A stretch of 36,669 nucleotides of DNA from Pseudomonadota bacterium (GCA_021833345.1 JAKBFW010000002.1:12528-49196), one strand, 5' to 3'. Shown: positions 1 to 8,812, numbered from the stretch's first letter. The notes: generated by a model not told the origin, from the letters alone. Numbers and translations: made by a program.

Positions 1-679
1 CGAGCCCGTCGAGCCCGTCGAGCACAGTCGCGGTGCCGGAGAGCCCGAGGCGGGTCGCCCCGGCCGCCACCATCTCGAGGGCCGCGTGTGCGGTCCGGAT
101 GCCGCCGGACGCCTTGACGCCGAGCCGGCCACCGACGGTCGCCGCCATCAGCGACACGGCATGGACGCTCGCGCCACCGGCAGGGTGGAAACCCGTCGAG
201 GTCTTGACGAAGTCCGCACCAGCAGCCTCGGCCGCGCGGCAGGTCCCGACGATCTCGTCGTCCGACAGCGCAGCGGACTCGATGATCACCTTGAGCACCG
301 TGGGGTGAGGGACCGCGTCCCGCACGGCCGCGACGTCCGCCTGCACCGACGCGAAGTCTCCCGCCCTGGCCGCACCGAGGTCGATGACCATGTCGACCTC
401 GTGCGCGCCGTCCCGCACGGCAAGCGACGCCTCGGCTGCCTTGATCGCGCTGTGGTGCTTGCCCGAGGGGAAGCCGCAGACGGTGGCGATCCGCAGGTCG
501 GAGCCCGCGGGCACGTCGACCGGGAGCACTGACGGCGAGACGCACACCGAGTACGTCCCGAGCGCGACAGCCTCGGCGATCAGCGCCGCGACGTCCGCGG
601 GGGTCGCCTCGGGCTTGAGGAGCGTGTGGTCGACGAGCCGAGCAAGGTCGGTCCGATCGAGGCTGCTGGTGCTGCTCAC
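1..679 (-). CDS. deoC: Deoxyribose-phosphate aldolase, C-terminus cut by window edge
   Basis: Cytosolic class I aldolase that splits 2-deoxyribose-5-phosphate into glyceraldehyde-3-phosphate and acetaldehyde, the last step of deoxynucleoside breakdown. The translated reverse strand begins [22 protein letters not shown], the usual DeoC N-terminus. It carries [17 protein letters not shown] (Schiff-base lysine) and [10 protein letters not shown] (second active-site lysine). The GTG start at 679 has a GGAGA element a few bases upstream. About 226 residues are visible and the frame is open to position 1, so only the extreme C-terminus is missing. The ORF track does not list it because no stop lies in the window. 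It follows add by 57 bases and is the last visible gene of the nucleoside operon. The identification is firm. Confidence 0.95.
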   Translation of the reverse strand, partial: MSSTSSLDRTDLARLVDHTLLKPEATPADVAALIAEAVALGTYSVCVSPSVLPVDVPAGSDLRIATVCGFPSGKHHSAIKAAEASLAVRDGAHEVDMVIDLGAARAGDFASVQADVAAVRDAVPHPTVLKVIIESAALSDDEIVGTCRAAEAAGADFVKTSTGFHPAGGASVHAVSLMAATVGGRLGVKASGGIRTAHAALEMVAAGATRLGLSGTATVLDGLDGL

Positions 680-736
680 TGGGGTCTCCGTTCGTCGTGG
701 TGCTGCGGGTGGTCTCGGTGCTGCGGCTCCGTGTCC

Positions 737-1936
737 TCAGGAGCGGCGGCCTGGTGACGCGCTGTGCCGTCCGGTCGACCGGGGGGACGAGCCGTCGATC
801 CGGTCGACGAGGGCCTGCCGGTCGTCGTGGTGCAGGAAGCTGCTCCGGGCCGCGGTGAGCGCGACGTCCCGCAGGTCGCCGGGCGACCACCCCGCGTCCT
901 CGACGAGGCGCGCCAGCTCGCGCGGCATCGACGTGCCGGACTGGAGCCGGTTGTCGGTGTTCACCGTCACGGCGAAGCCCAGGTGCTTGAGCAGGGTGAT
1001 CGGGTGGTCGACCAGCGAACGTGCCGCGCCCGTCTGCATGTTCGACGTCGGGCACACCTCGAGCGCGACCTGGTGGTCCCGCACCCAGTGCGCGAGGTAC
1101 CCGAGCCGCGCACTCTCCGCCTGCTCGCGGATCGAGGCGCCCGCCGGGGCACCGATCTCGATGTCGTCGACGATCCGGACGCCGTGACCCAGCCGGCTCG
1201 ATCCCGCCTGGTGCAACGCGGCGGCGACCGACCCGAGACCGTCGGCCTCGCCCGCATGGACGGTGACCGGGAAGCTCGCCTCCCGCAGACGCTGGAAGGC
1301 CGACAGGTGCCGCGTCGCGGGGAACCCGCGCTCCGGCCCGGCGATGTCGAACCCGACCACGCCGCGGTCCCGGTTCGCGAGCGCGAGGTCGGCCACCTCG
1401 TCCCACCGGTCGAGCTGGCGCATGGCGGTGACGAGCGTCCCCACGGTGATCGAGCGGCCTGCTGCTGCGGCCTCGGCGATCCCGTCCGCGAACCCCTGCT
1501 GCACGGCGTCGAGGACGTCCTGCAGATCGAGGCCTCGCGTCGTGTGGAGCTCGGGAGCGAACCGCTCCTCGACGTGCACGACACCGTCGGCGGCGAGGTC
1601 GACGATCGCCTCCCGGGCGACGCGCCGAAGCCCGTCGGCGGTCTGCATCACTGCGAGCGTCACCTCGAACGTGCGGAGGTACTTCTCGAGCGAACCGGTG
1701 CCGACCCCGTCGACGACCTCCGCGCCGGCCTCGTGGGTGAACCAACGCGCGAGCTCGGCGGGGTCGTGCGTCGGCAACGACAGACCCGTCTGCTCCGCGA
1801 GCTCGACGATCGTCGTCGGGCGCAGACCACCATCGAGGTGGTCGTGCAGCAGAACCGTGGGAAGCGCGGCGATCCAGCGCGCGGCCGTCTCGTCCGCGTC
1901 ATCCGTGCCGGCGGAGTCAGCGAGGTCGGCGGTCAT
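737..1936 (-). CDS. add: Adenosine deaminase
   Basis: Cytosolic zinc enzyme that converts adenosine and deoxyadenosine to inosine and deoxyinosine. The 399-residue product shows the metal-binding HDHLDG near residue 31, VTVHAGE, LGHGVRI, and the catalytic-aspartate region VTVNTDNRLQSG. The track ORF runs 133 codons further upstream, but that extension is Arg-rich shadow of the preceding gene. The ATG at 1936 starts MTADLADSAG and overlaps the upstream stop in ATGA, which fits translational coupling. A TACGGT hexamer ends exactly six bases before the ATG, so a leaderless transcript starting at add is also possible. The C-terminal 25 or so residues are low-complexity and rich in Ser/Arg. It sits between the C39-like gene and deoC in the nucleoside salvage operon. 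Confidence 0.95.
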   Translation of the reverse strand: MTADLADSAGTDDADETAARWIAALPTVLLHDHLDGGLRPTTIVELAEQTGLSLPTHDPAELARWFTHEAGAEVVDGVGTGSLEKYLRTFEVTLAVMQTADGLRRVAREAIVDLAADGVVHVEERFAPELHTTRGLDLQDVLDAVQQGFADGIAEAAAAGRSITVGTLVTAMRQLDRWDEVADLALANRDRGVVGFDIAGPERGFPATRHLSAFQRLREASFPVTVHAGEADGLGSVAAALHQAGSSRLGHGVRIVDDIEIGAPAGASIREQAESARLGYLAHWVRDHQVALEVCPTSNMQTGAARSLVDHPITLLKHLGFAVTVNTDNRLQSGTSMPRELARLVEDAGWSPGDLRDVALTAARSSFLHHDDRQALVDRIDGSSPRSTGRHSASPGRRS

Positions 1937-2883
1937 GCGCCCACCGTAGCCGGGGGTCGGACCGGCAGCAGCGCCCAGTCGACGTGGGACCAGCCGCCGA
2001 GCGCGGGACTCGGCCCGTGCGGGTCCGCGAGGTTCTCGACCGCGACCTCGTGCACCCGACCCTCGGACGGCTCGTACAGCCCCACCCGATCGCGCTCGTG
2101 CCGCGTGAGCAGCACGACGTGCCGCGGGAGCGCCGTCGCGATCCCCGACGCCAGGTCGCCGCCGACGTAGAGAGGGACCGGGATCCCGCGGTCGAGCGCA
2201 CGCGTCGCGCGAGCGAGCACGGCCGCGACCTCGCCGGCCCGGGAGTCGTCCACGAGGAGCGAGCGGTAGACGACCCCGGACCGGCGTGCGACCGCGGCCG
2301 CACCCCACGGAGGTGTGCCGAGGCCCGACGGCCACGGGAGCCCGAGCACCGCGCCGCGGGTGCTCCGAGCCTTCACGGCCTGCTGGACCGCACCGAACCG
2401 CGCAGCCGCCGTGGCGTCAGGATCGCTGCCGGGTGACGCGTCGAGCGCCGGGTCGACGCCCTCGAGCTCGGGCGGGCGATGGCCGCCGCACGTCGCCCCG
2501 GCCGCCAGCCACAGCGCGAGCAGCGGGTCCCCCGCCGCCGCGAGCATGACGAGCACGGCCGATCCGCACGTCGTCCGGTCGGTCTGACGCGCGGCCGCCG
2601 TCCCCCACCTCAGCACGGTGCTGCCGGGATCCGGCCGCAACGGCTCCCCCACCTGCGCCCGGGTCCGGGCATCGAGTGACGGCCACCGCGCACGCAGCTC
2701 GGCACAGGCCGCGGGTGGCGCACCGGCCGACCGCGCGCGTCGCACCACGGTCTCGACGTCGACGGGCGGTGCCACCGCACCTGGCACCGCCGCTGCGCGC
2801 CCGGTGCGTCCGTCCCACCTCGAGACGGCACCGCCGAAGCCGACGCCCCGCAGCAGCGAGGTGAGCTGCAACGCCAGCGTCAT
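1933..2883 (-). CDS. Unrecognised protein with papain/C39-like Cys-His motifs
   Basis: The product is 316 residues and I do not recognise a named family with certainty. Residues 100-110 read QTDRTTCGSAV, resembling the nucleophile segment of C39-like and bacteriocin-processing peptidases (Q-x-x-x-x-x-C-G). A later PRHVVLLT (His255) followed by YEPSEGRV (about 270-277) matches the His and Asp/Glu strands of that fold. LPWPSGLGTPPWGAA sits between them. There is no signal peptide or clear membrane segment, so it is probably cytosolic. It overlaps deoA upstream and add downstream by ATGA on both sides, so it is translated as part of the nucleoside operon. A cysteine peptidase-like or transglutaminase-like fold is inference; catalytic activity and any link to nucleosides are unknown. 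Confidence 0.75.
   Translation of the reverse strand: MTLALQLTSLLRGVGFGGAVSRWDGRTGRAAAVPGAVAPPVDVETVVRRARSAGAPPAACAELRARWPSLDARTRAQVGEPLRPDPGSTVLRWGTAAARQTDRTTCGSAVLVMLAAAGDPLLALWLAAGATCGGHRPPELEGVDPALDASPGSDPDATAAARFGAVQQAVKARSTRGAVLGLPWPSGLGTPPWGAAAVARRSGVVYRSLLVDDSRAGEVAAVLARATRALDRGIPVPLYVGGDLASGIATALPRHVVLLTRHERDRVGLYEPSEGRVHEVAVENLADPHGPSPALGGWSHVDWALLPVRPPATVGA
1943..1948 (-). promoter_or_regulatory. Candidate -10 hexamer for leaderless add
   Basis: TACGGT on the minus strand ends six bases before the add ATG and lies inside the 3' end of the C39-like gene. The spacing is that of leaderless actinobacterial promoters. No convincing -35 was seen. This is inferred from position only. Confidence 0.4.
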
Positions 2884-4178
2884 CCGACGGCGATCCGGTC
2901 GATGACCAGCGGGGACCGTGCCGGACGCGACCCGCCCGGGGCGATCGTGATCGCCGCGACGGCGGCCTCCCGTGCGCGCTCGAACCGCTCCGGGGTGTCG
3001 GTGTGCAACGTCATGACCACGTCTCCGGCACGCACGAGCGCCCCCGGCTTGACGTGCATCTCGACGCCCGCACCGGCCTGCACCGGGTCCTCCTTGCGGG
3101 CGCGGCCGGCGCCGAGCCGCCAGGCGGCGATCCCGACCGCATACGCGTCGAGCCCCACGAGGACGCCGTCCGCCGGCGCGAGCACCTGCTCCGACTCGCG
3201 TGCGGACGGGAGGCGCGCGTCCGGGTCGCCACCCTGCGCCGAGATCATCGCGCGCCAGACGTCCATCGCGCGACCGTCGGCCAACGCGGCAGCAGGGTCC
3301 ACGTCCGGCCGACCGGCCCCGGCGAGCATCTCCCGCGCGAGCGCGATCGTCAGCTCGACCACGTCGGGCGGGCCACCACCGGCGAGCACCTCGACCGACT
3401 CGCGGACCTCGAGCGCGTTGCCGGCCGTCAGCCCGAGCGGCGTGGACATGTCGGTGAGGAGCGCAACGGTGCGCACCCCGGCATCGGTCCCGAGCTCGAC
3501 CATCGTCCGCGCGAGCTCGCGCGCACGCGCCTCGTCCTTCATGAACGCGCCCGAGCCGACCTTGACGTCGAGCACGAGCGAGCCTGTCCCCTCGGCGATC
3601 TTCTTGCTCATGATCGAGCTGGCGATCAGCGGGATGGCCTCGACCGTGCCGGTCACGTCGCGCAGCGCGTACAGCTTGCGGTCGGCGGGAGCGAGCCCGG
3701 AGCCCGCCTGGCAGATCACCGCACCCACGTGCTCGAGCTGCGCGACCATCTCCTCGTTGCTCAGCGCGGCGCGCCAGCCCGGGATCGACTCGAGCTTGTC
3801 GAGCGTGCCGCCGGTGTGGCCGAGCCCGCGACCGGAGAGCTGAGGGACAGCCACCCCGAAGACCGCGACGAGCGGCGCGAGCGGCAACGTGATCTTGTCG
3901 CCGACACCACCCGTCGAGTGCTTGTCGGCGGTCGGCCGCGAGAGCTGCGAGAAGTCCATGCGCTCACCCGACGCGATCATCGCGGCGGTCCAGCGCGCGA
4001 TCTCGGCTCGATCCATCCCGTTCAGCAGGATCGCCATGTTGAGGGCGGACATCTGCTCCTCGGCGACGACGCCTCGCGTGTACGCGTCGATCACCCAGTC
4101 GATCTGCTGGTCGCTCAGTCGCCGCCCGTCACGCTTGGTGACGATGACGTCGACCGCGTCGAAGGCCTCGTGGCTCAT
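2880..4178 (-). CDS. deoA: Thymidine (pyrimidine-nucleoside) phosphorylase
   Basis: Cleaves thymidine and deoxyuridine with phosphate to give the base and deoxyribose-1-phosphate. The 432-residue product shows the N-terminal helical domain (SDQQIDWVIDAYTRG), the phosphate-binding KHSTGGVGDKITL near residues 80-95, SGRGLGHTGGTLDKLES, and the central VGSGAFMKD. The C-terminal domain is the usual one for this family (VEMHVKPGALVRAGDVVMTLHTDTPE). The ATG at 4178 has AAGGAG eight bases upstream; the longer track ORF reads into a repeat and into cdd antisense-like sequence and is rejected. The stop overlaps the next gene in ATGA. No phosphopentomutase gene, which would link it to DeoC, is visible here. 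Confidence 0.95.
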   Translation of the reverse strand: MSHEAFDAVDVIVTKRDGRRLSDQQIDWVIDAYTRGVVAEEQMSALNMAILLNGMDRAEIARWTAAMIASGERMDFSQLSRPTADKHSTGGVGDKITLPLAPLVAVFGVAVPQLSGRGLGHTGGTLDKLESIPGWRAALSNEEMVAQLEHVGAVICQAGSGLAPADRKLYALRDVTGTVEAIPLIASSIMSKKIAEGTGSLVLDVKVGSGAFMKDEARARELARTMVELGTDAGVRTVALLTDMSTPLGLTAGNALEVRESVEVLAGGGPPDVVELTIALAREMLAGAGRPDVDPAAALADGRAMDVWRAMISAQGGDPDARLPSARESEQVLAPADGVLVGLDAYAVGIAAWRLGAGRARKEDPVQAGAGVEMHVKPGALVRAGDVVMTLHTDTPERFERAREAAVAAITIAPGGSRPARSPLVIDRIAVG

Positions 4179-4200
4179 CTGTGCTCCTTGCTGCTGCTGG

Positions 4201-4230
4201 GTGCGGCTGGGTGCGGCTGGGTGCGGCTGG
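4201..4230. repeat. Three perfect tandem copies of a 10-bp unit
   Basis: The unit gtgcggctgg is repeated three times without mismatch in the 68-base gap between cdd and deoA, with a degenerate fourth copy (ctgctgctgg) beside it. On the transcribed strand the repeats lie just upstream of the deoA ribosome binding site. Ten-bp steps would change cdd-deoA spacing by one helical turn without altering either protein. Confidence 0.9.
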
Positions 4231-4246
4231 ACAGCTGACGACCGGC

Positions 4247-4654
4247 TCACGACCGGTCGCGCAGGTCGTCCGGTCCGAAGGCGTCCGGCAGCACCTCGCT
4301 CATCGGCCTGATCCCGCTCACCGAGTCGACGAGCAGGTCGGCGCCCCCGTGCTCCCACAACAGCTGACGGCAGCGCCCGCACGGCATGAGCGCGTTCCCC
4401 TGGCCGTCGACGCAGGTGAAGGCGACCAGGCGCCCACCGCCGGAGACGTGCAGGCCCGACACCAGCGCGCACTCGGCGCACAGCGTCAGACCGTAGGAGG
4501 CGTTCTCCACGTTGCACCCGACGATCACGCGTCCGTCGTCGACCAGCGCGGCGGCGCCGACCGGGAAGTGCGAGTACGGCACGTAGGCGCGCGTCATCAC
4601 CTCCTGCGCAGCGGCGCGCAGGACGCTCCAGTCGATGCCCGAGATGTCGGTCAT
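4247..4654 (-). CDS. cdd: Cytidine deaminase
   Basis: Small zinc enzyme of the homotetrameric class that deaminates cytidine and deoxycytidine to uridine and deoxyuridine, providing substrate for the adjacent phosphorylase. The 135-residue product has FPVGAAAL, GCNVENASYGLTLCAE (Cys59 zinc ligand, Glu61 proton shuttle) and MPCGRCRQ (Cys92 and Cys95 zinc ligands), all in normal spacing. The chosen ATG at 4654 gives the standard length; the 471-residue track ORF is an upstream extension through the permease gene in another frame. AGAGGGA lies somewhat far upstream of the start. It is 17 bases downstream of the second permease and 68 bases upstream of deoA. Confidence 0.95.
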   Translation of the reverse strand: MTDISGIDWSVLRAAAQEVMTRAYVPYSHFPVGAAALVDDGRVIVGCNVENASYGLTLCAECALVSGLHVSGGGRLVAFTCVDGQGNALMPCGRCRQLLWEHGGADLLVDSVSGIRPMSEVLPDAFGPDDLRDRS

Positions 4655-4671
4655 GGCGGCGTCGGTCCCTC

Positions 4672-5976
4672 TCACTTGACGTACGGGATGCCCTCGGACG
4701 CGGGTGCGCGCACCCGGCCGACGAGGCCGGCGACGGCGAAGATCGTCACCGCGTACGGGGTCATCAACATGATCTGGCTCGGGATCGGGGTCCCGATGAT
4801 CCCGAGCACGACCTGCAGGTTGTCGGAGAAGCCGAACAGCAGCGCCGCGGCGAGCGCGCCCTTGGGGCTCCAGCGTCCGAGGATCATCGCCGCGAGGGCG
4901 ATGTAGCCCTTGCCACCGGTCATCTCCTTGCCGAAGGCGAGGCCCGCCGCGACGGTGAAGAAGGCCCCACCGAGCCCTGCGACCGCCCCGCCGAGCATCG
5001 TGTTCCGGATCCGGGTCCGGTTGACCTTGATCCCGACCGTGTCCGCGGCCAGCGGGTGCTCTCCGACCGAGCGCATCCGCAACCCCCACCGGCTCCGGAA
5101 CAGCATGATCTGCAGCACGGCGACGACGACGTACATGAGATACACGAGGACGTTCTGCTGGAAGAGCACCGGTCCGAGGATCGGGATCTTCGCGAGGATC
5201 GGGATCGACAGGGTCGCGAGCCGAGGCGGCGAGTTCCAGGTCGCCGCGTTGTCCTTCATGACGGTCGAGAACAGGTAGCTCGTCACCCCGACGACCAGCA
5301 CGTTCAGGACGACGCCGACGATGATCTGGTCGACGCGGTACCGGATCGAGAACAGGATGAGCAGGAGCGCCACGAGCACGCCGGCGATCGGCGCCGCGAT
5401 CAGCCCGACGTAGGCGTTCTGGGTGAGCGTGCCCACGACCGCGGCCAGGAACGCACCGGCGAGCAGCTGACCCTCGATCGCGATGTTGATGATCCCGGAG
5501 CGCTCGCAGAGGAGACCCGAGAGCGAGCCGAAGACCAGCGGCGTCGCGAGGAACAGCGACCCCGCGAGCAGCCCCGTCACCGGCAGGGGGTTCGACTTGC
5601 CCGCGACGGCCCAGGTGAGCAGGGCCGCCACCTCGACGACCCCGAAGAGCGCCGGGAGCCACGGCCCGATCCGCCGACGCAGCCGGGTCGTCACGAACGA
5701 GAGGACGGCGACGGCCAGCGCGATCAGCGTCAGGGCGATCGCCGCGGACTTCGACGGGACCCGCACCGGCGCGATCGCGAAGAGGTCCGTGCCGGTCGAG
5801 AACGTGAAGGTGGTGAACCTCCCGCCGGCGGGGAGCACGCCGAACGCGACGAACGTGAGGAGCGCGAGCACCCCGTAGATGATCGGTGCACGCCAGCTGA
5901 TCGGCGCGAGCGGAGAGGTGCGCAGCGTCGACGGGTCGGCTGCGGCGCCCTGCGGTGGCGCGGTCACGATGCTCAC
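4672..5976 (-). CDS. Nucleoside ABC transporter permease (second subunit)
   Basis: Inner-membrane permease of the BMP-type nucleoside importer family (B. subtilis NupQ/YufQ-like). The 434-residue product has many hydrophobic segments and the family core GSLSGLLCERSGIINIAIEGQLLAGAF, then RMRSVGEHPLAADTVGIKVNR, a cytoplasmic loop that should contact the ATPase. The N-terminal 130 residues carry extra hydrophobic segments before the conserved core, longer than many homologues. The GTG start at 5976 overlaps the upstream permease stop (GTGA) and has GGAGG upstream (gaaggaggccgcc). The 1115-residue track ORF is this gene plus out-of-frame reading of the two upstream genes. It works with the neighbouring permease, ATPase and lipoprotein. 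Confidence 0.93.
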   Translation of the reverse strand: MSIVTAPPQGAAADPSTLRTSPLAPISWRAPIIYGVLALLTFVAFGVLPAGGRFTTFTFSTGTDLFAIAPVRVPSKSAAIALTLIALAVAVLSFVTTRLRRRIGPWLPALFGVVEVAALLTWAVAGKSNPLPVTGLLAGSLFLATPLVFGSLSGLLCERSGIINIAIEGQLLAGAFLAAVVGTLTQNAYVGLIAAPIAGVLVALLLILFSIRYRVDQIIVGVVLNVLVVGVTSYLFSTVMKDNAATWNSPPRLATLSIPILAKIPILGPVLFQQNVLVYLMYVVVAVLQIMLFRSRWGLRMRSVGEHPLAADTVGIKVNRTRIRNTMLGGAVAGLGGAFFTVAAGLAFGKEMTGGKGYIALAAMILGRWSPKGALAAALLFGFSDNLQVVLGIIGTPIPSQIMLMTPYAVTIFAVAGLVGRVRAPASEGIPYVK

Positions 5977-7235
5977 GCGGCGGCCTCCTTCACGGAACGG
6001 GTCGATCGACGGGACGAGCCGGACGACAGGCGGAACACCGACCGGACGAGCGGGGGTGCCGCGATGAACAGCACGATCAGTGACTGCACGACGAGCACGA
6101 TGTCGATGGGCGTACCGGTGCGCGCCTGCATGGCGAACCCTCCCGCGCGCAACGCACCGAAGAGCAGCCCCGCCAGGAACGTCCCGAGCGGCTTGGACCG
6201 TCCGAGCAGCGCGACGGTGATCGCGTCGAAGCCGAAGCTCGCCGCGACGTCGATCGAGAGGACCTTCTCGGTGCCGAGCACCTGCGCCGAGCCGGCGAGC
6301 CCGGCCAGCGCACCGGCGATCACCATCACCCAGATGTAGTTCGTGTTCACCGAGATGCCGGCCGTGCGAGCCGCCTTCGAGTTGGCTCCCACCGCCCGGA
6401 AGCGGAACCCGATCGTCGAGCGGTCCATGAGCCACCACACGAACACCGTGGCCGCGATGGCCACCAGGAATCCGGCGTGCAGCCGGAACTGGCTGCCCAG
6501 AAGGTGCGGGTACAGCGCGGTCGCCTTGATGGGCGGGGAGATCGGGTTGTTGCTCCCCGGCCGCTGGAAGGCGGACGTCGTCAGCAGGTAGCCGATGAGG
6601 TAGACCGCGATGTTGTTGAGCATGATCGTGACGATCACCTCGTTGGCGCCGGTGCGGGCCTTGAGGAACCCGGCGATGCCGGCCCAGAGCCCGCCACCGA
6701 TCGCCGCGCCGATCGCCGCGAGGAGCACGTGCAGCCCCACCGGCAGGTCGAAGGCGAACCCGATGTAGCCGCCGAACACCGCGCCGAGGATGATCTGGCC
6801 CTGGGCGCCGATGTTGAACATCCCCGCGCGGAAGCCGATCCCGAGTCCGAGCCCGGCCAGGATGATCGGCACCGAAACCGTCATCGTCTCCGTCAGCGGT
6901 TTGATCGCGCGCACGAAGGTCGGCGCGCCGGTGTCGAGGATCGACCCCTGGAACAGGGCGACGTACGCGCTCGTGACCGCGTGCCAGGCCGCGGAGAAGA
7001 AGTCGCTCGGTCGCGCGAACAGGTAGGTGGCGGTGCTCTGCACCGTGCTGTCGGCCGCAGCGATCAGGACGCCGGAGATCACCAGGGCGAGGACGATCGC
7101 GAGCGTCGTGACGACCCAGCTGCTCGAGAGCATCTCCCGCAGGAGCGTCTCGCCGCGGGACGGCTCGGGCGGCTCCGCGCTCGGCGGCACGGCCGGTACC
7201 GGTGCGGCCGCAGGTGCCGGTGCGTTGTCGCTCAC
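5973..7235 (-). CDS. Nucleoside ABC transporter permease (first subunit)
   Basis: Membrane permease partner of the previous gene (B. subtilis NupP/YufP-like). The 420-residue product starts with a Pro/Ala-rich cytoplasmic stretch of about 30 residues, then a membrane segment (VVTTLAIVLALVISGVLIAAA). It carries the family core GFRAGMFNIGAQGQIILGAVFGGYIGF, NEVIVTIMLNNIAVYLIGYLL and FRFRAVGANSKAARTAGI, the ATPase-contact loop. The GTG at 7235 overlaps the ATPase stop in GTGA and has GGAGGAGC upstream. The product ends in a Ser/Arg-rich tail. Two non-identical permeases plus one double ATPase is the normal make-up of this transporter type. Confidence 0.93.
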   Translation of the reverse strand: MSDNAPAPAAAPVPAVPPSAEPPEPSRGETLLREMLSSSWVVTTLAIVLALVISGVLIAAADSTVQSTATYLFARPSDFFSAAWHAVTSAYVALFQGSILDTGAPTFVRAIKPLTETMTVSVPIILAGLGLGIGFRAGMFNIGAQGQIILGAVFGGYIGFAFDLPVGLHVLLAAIGAAIGGGLWAGIAGFLKARTGANEVIVTIMLNNIAVYLIGYLLTTSAFQRPGSNNPISPPIKATALYPHLLGSQFRLHAGFLVAIAATVFVWWLMDRSTIGFRFRAVGANSKAARTAGISVNTNYIWVMVIAGALAGLAGSAQVLGTEKVLSIDVAASFGFDAITVALLGRSKPLGTFLAGLLFGALRAGGFAMQARTGTPIDIVLVVQSLIVLFIAAPPLVRSVFRLSSGSSRRSTRSVKEAAA

Positions 7236-8812
7236 GAGCGCTCCTCCTGGGTGGCGATGATGTCGGCGGCGCCCAGCGCGGTGTGGTGCTCGGCCGCCTG
7301 GACCTGGGCCTCCTCGAGCGGGACGCCGGCGAGCATGAGTCCCAGCACGTCGCGGTCGGTCTTCTGCGGCACGATGCCGACGATGCGGCCGCGATACAGC
7401 ACGAGGATCCGGTCGGCGACGGCGAGCACCTCGTCGAGCTCGGTCGAGATGAGCAGCACCGGCGTGCCGACGTCCCGCTCGGCGATGATGCGCCGGTGGA
7501 CGAACTCGATCGACCCGACGTCCAGCCCGCGGGTCGGCTGTGACGCGATGAGCAGCCGCAGCGGGCGGGACATCTCCCGCGCGAGCACGACCTTCTGCTG
7601 GTTCCCGCCCGAGAGCGTGCTGATCGGGTCCTGGACCGAGGTGAGCCGGACGTCGTACTCGTCGACGCGCTGCGTCGCGCTCGCCTCGACGGTGGCCGGG
7701 TCGAGCGAGATCCCCCGGGCGAACGGCGGACGGTCGTGCACGTCGAGGATGAGGTTCTCGGCGACCGAGAACGACGCGATGATGCCGTCGTCGGACCGGT
7801 CCTCGGGAATGTAGCCCACCCCTGCGCGGAGCGTGTCCCGCACCCCCGCACCGACGAGCTCGGTCCCGTCGAGCAGGACCGAGCCGGCCACCGGCTTCTG
7901 AAGCCCGAGGATCGCCCCCGCGAGCTCCGTCTGCCCGTTGCCCTGGACGCCCGCGACGGCCAGGATCTCCCCCCGCGCGACCTCGAAGGTGACGTCGTCG
8001 AGCTGCAGGACACCGGCATGGTCGATCACCGACAAGCCCGCCACGCGGAGCGCTGGCTCGCCGGGCTCGGCGGGCTTCTTGGTGACGCCGAGGTCGACGG
8101 AACGCCCGACCATGAGCGAGGCGAGCTCCGTCTCCGGTGCGCTCGGTGGTGCGCTGCCGACGACCTTGCCGCGGCGGATCACGGTGATCACGTCCGCGAC
8201 GGCGCGGACCTCGCGGAGCTTGTGGGTGATGAAGACGATCGACGTCCCGGCGGCCTTGAGCTGGCGCATGATGCCGATCAGCTCGTCGGTCTCCTGGGGG
8301 GTGAGCACCGCGGTCGGCTCGTCGAGGATGAGCACGTTGGCGTCACGCGAGAGCGCCTTGATGATCTCGACGCGCTGCTGGGCGCCGACCGGAAGGTTCT
8401 CGATGAGCGCGTCGGGGTCGACGTCGAAACCGAAGCGGTCCGAGATCTCGCGGACCAGGCGCCTGGCGCGGGGAAGGTCGATCATCCGGGCACCTCGGAC
8501 CGGCTCGTGGCCGAGCACGACGTTCTCGGCGACCGTGAACACGGGGACGAGCATGAAGTGCTGGTGCACCATCCCGATCCCGGCCGCCATGGCATCGCCC
8601 GGCCCGGCGAACGTGACCGGTGCGTCGTCGATGAGCACCTGACCCTCGTCCGGGTCGTATAGCCCGTAGAGCACGTTCATCAACGTGCTCTTCCCGGCAC
8701 CGTTCTCGCCGAGGAGGGCGTGGATCTCTCCGGGCTCGACCACCAGGTCGATGTGGTCGTTCGCGACAAGACTGCCGAAGCGCTTGGTGATACCCCGCAG
8801 CTCGAGCTTCAC
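7232..8812 (-). CDS. Nucleoside ABC transporter ATPase, two nucleotide-binding domains
   Basis: Peripheral ATPase that powers nucleoside import (NupO/YufO-like; same architecture as sugar ATPases RbsA and MglA). Domain 1 has Walker A GENGAGKST (about residue 38), signature LPVGAQQRVEI and Walker B VLILDEPTA. Domain 2 has the degenerate Walker A GVQGNGQTE, signature LSGGNQQKV and Walker B LLIASQPTRGLD. The degenerate second P-loop is typical of the family. I chose GTG at 8812 because GGAG lies nine bases upstream and the protein then begins VKLELRGITKRFG, as homologues do. The track start at 8848 adds 12 residues without support. It is separated from the lipoprotein gene by a 181-base gap with a strong hairpin. 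Confidence 0.94.
   Translation of the reverse strand: MKLELRGITKRFGSLVANDHIDLVVEPGEIHALLGENGAGKSTLMNVLYGLYDPDEGQVLIDDAPVTFAGPGDAMAAGIGMVHQHFMLVPVFTVAENVVLGHEPVRGARMIDLPRARRLVREISDRFGFDVDPDALIENLPVGAQQRVEIIKALSRDANVLILDEPTAVLTPQETDELIGIMRQLKAAGTSIVFITHKLREVRAVADVITVIRRGKVVGSAPPSAPETELASLMVGRSVDLGVTKKPAEPGEPALRVAGLSVIDHAGVLQLDDVTFEVARGEILAVAGVQGNGQTELAGAILGLQKPVAGSVLLDGTELVGAGVRDTLRAGVGYIPEDRSDDGIIASFSVAENLILDVHDRPPFARGISLDPATVEASATQRVDEYDVRLTSVQDPISTLSGGNQQKVVLAREMSRPLRLLIASQPTRGLDVGSIEFVHRRIIAERDVGTPVLLISTELDEVLAVADRILVLYRGRIVGIVPQKTDRDVLGLMLAGVPLEEAQVQAAEHHTALGAADIIATQEERS

Noticed and set aside
1-23. Direct repeat cgagcccgt at the left edge
   Set aside because: It encodes a short Asp-Gly-Leu repetition within deoC and is explained by codon use.
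384-1187. Long plus-strand ORFs opposite known genes (for example 384-1187, 764-2170, 3003-4238, 5056-6339, 10234-12183, 27478-29049, 31061-33172)
   Set aside because: They lie antisense to well-recognised genes, are rich in Arg, Asp, His and Pro, and have no recognisable motif; this is the usual shadow effect in GC-rich DNA.
4201-4230. CRISPR-like repeat array
   Set aside because: Units are 10 bases without spacers; it is a simple tandem repeat.
4672-8019. A 1115-residue ORF that could look like an ATPase-permease fusion
   Set aside because: Only the last 434 residues are protein-like; the rest is the ATPase and first permease read in the wrong frame, while both have intact own frames.
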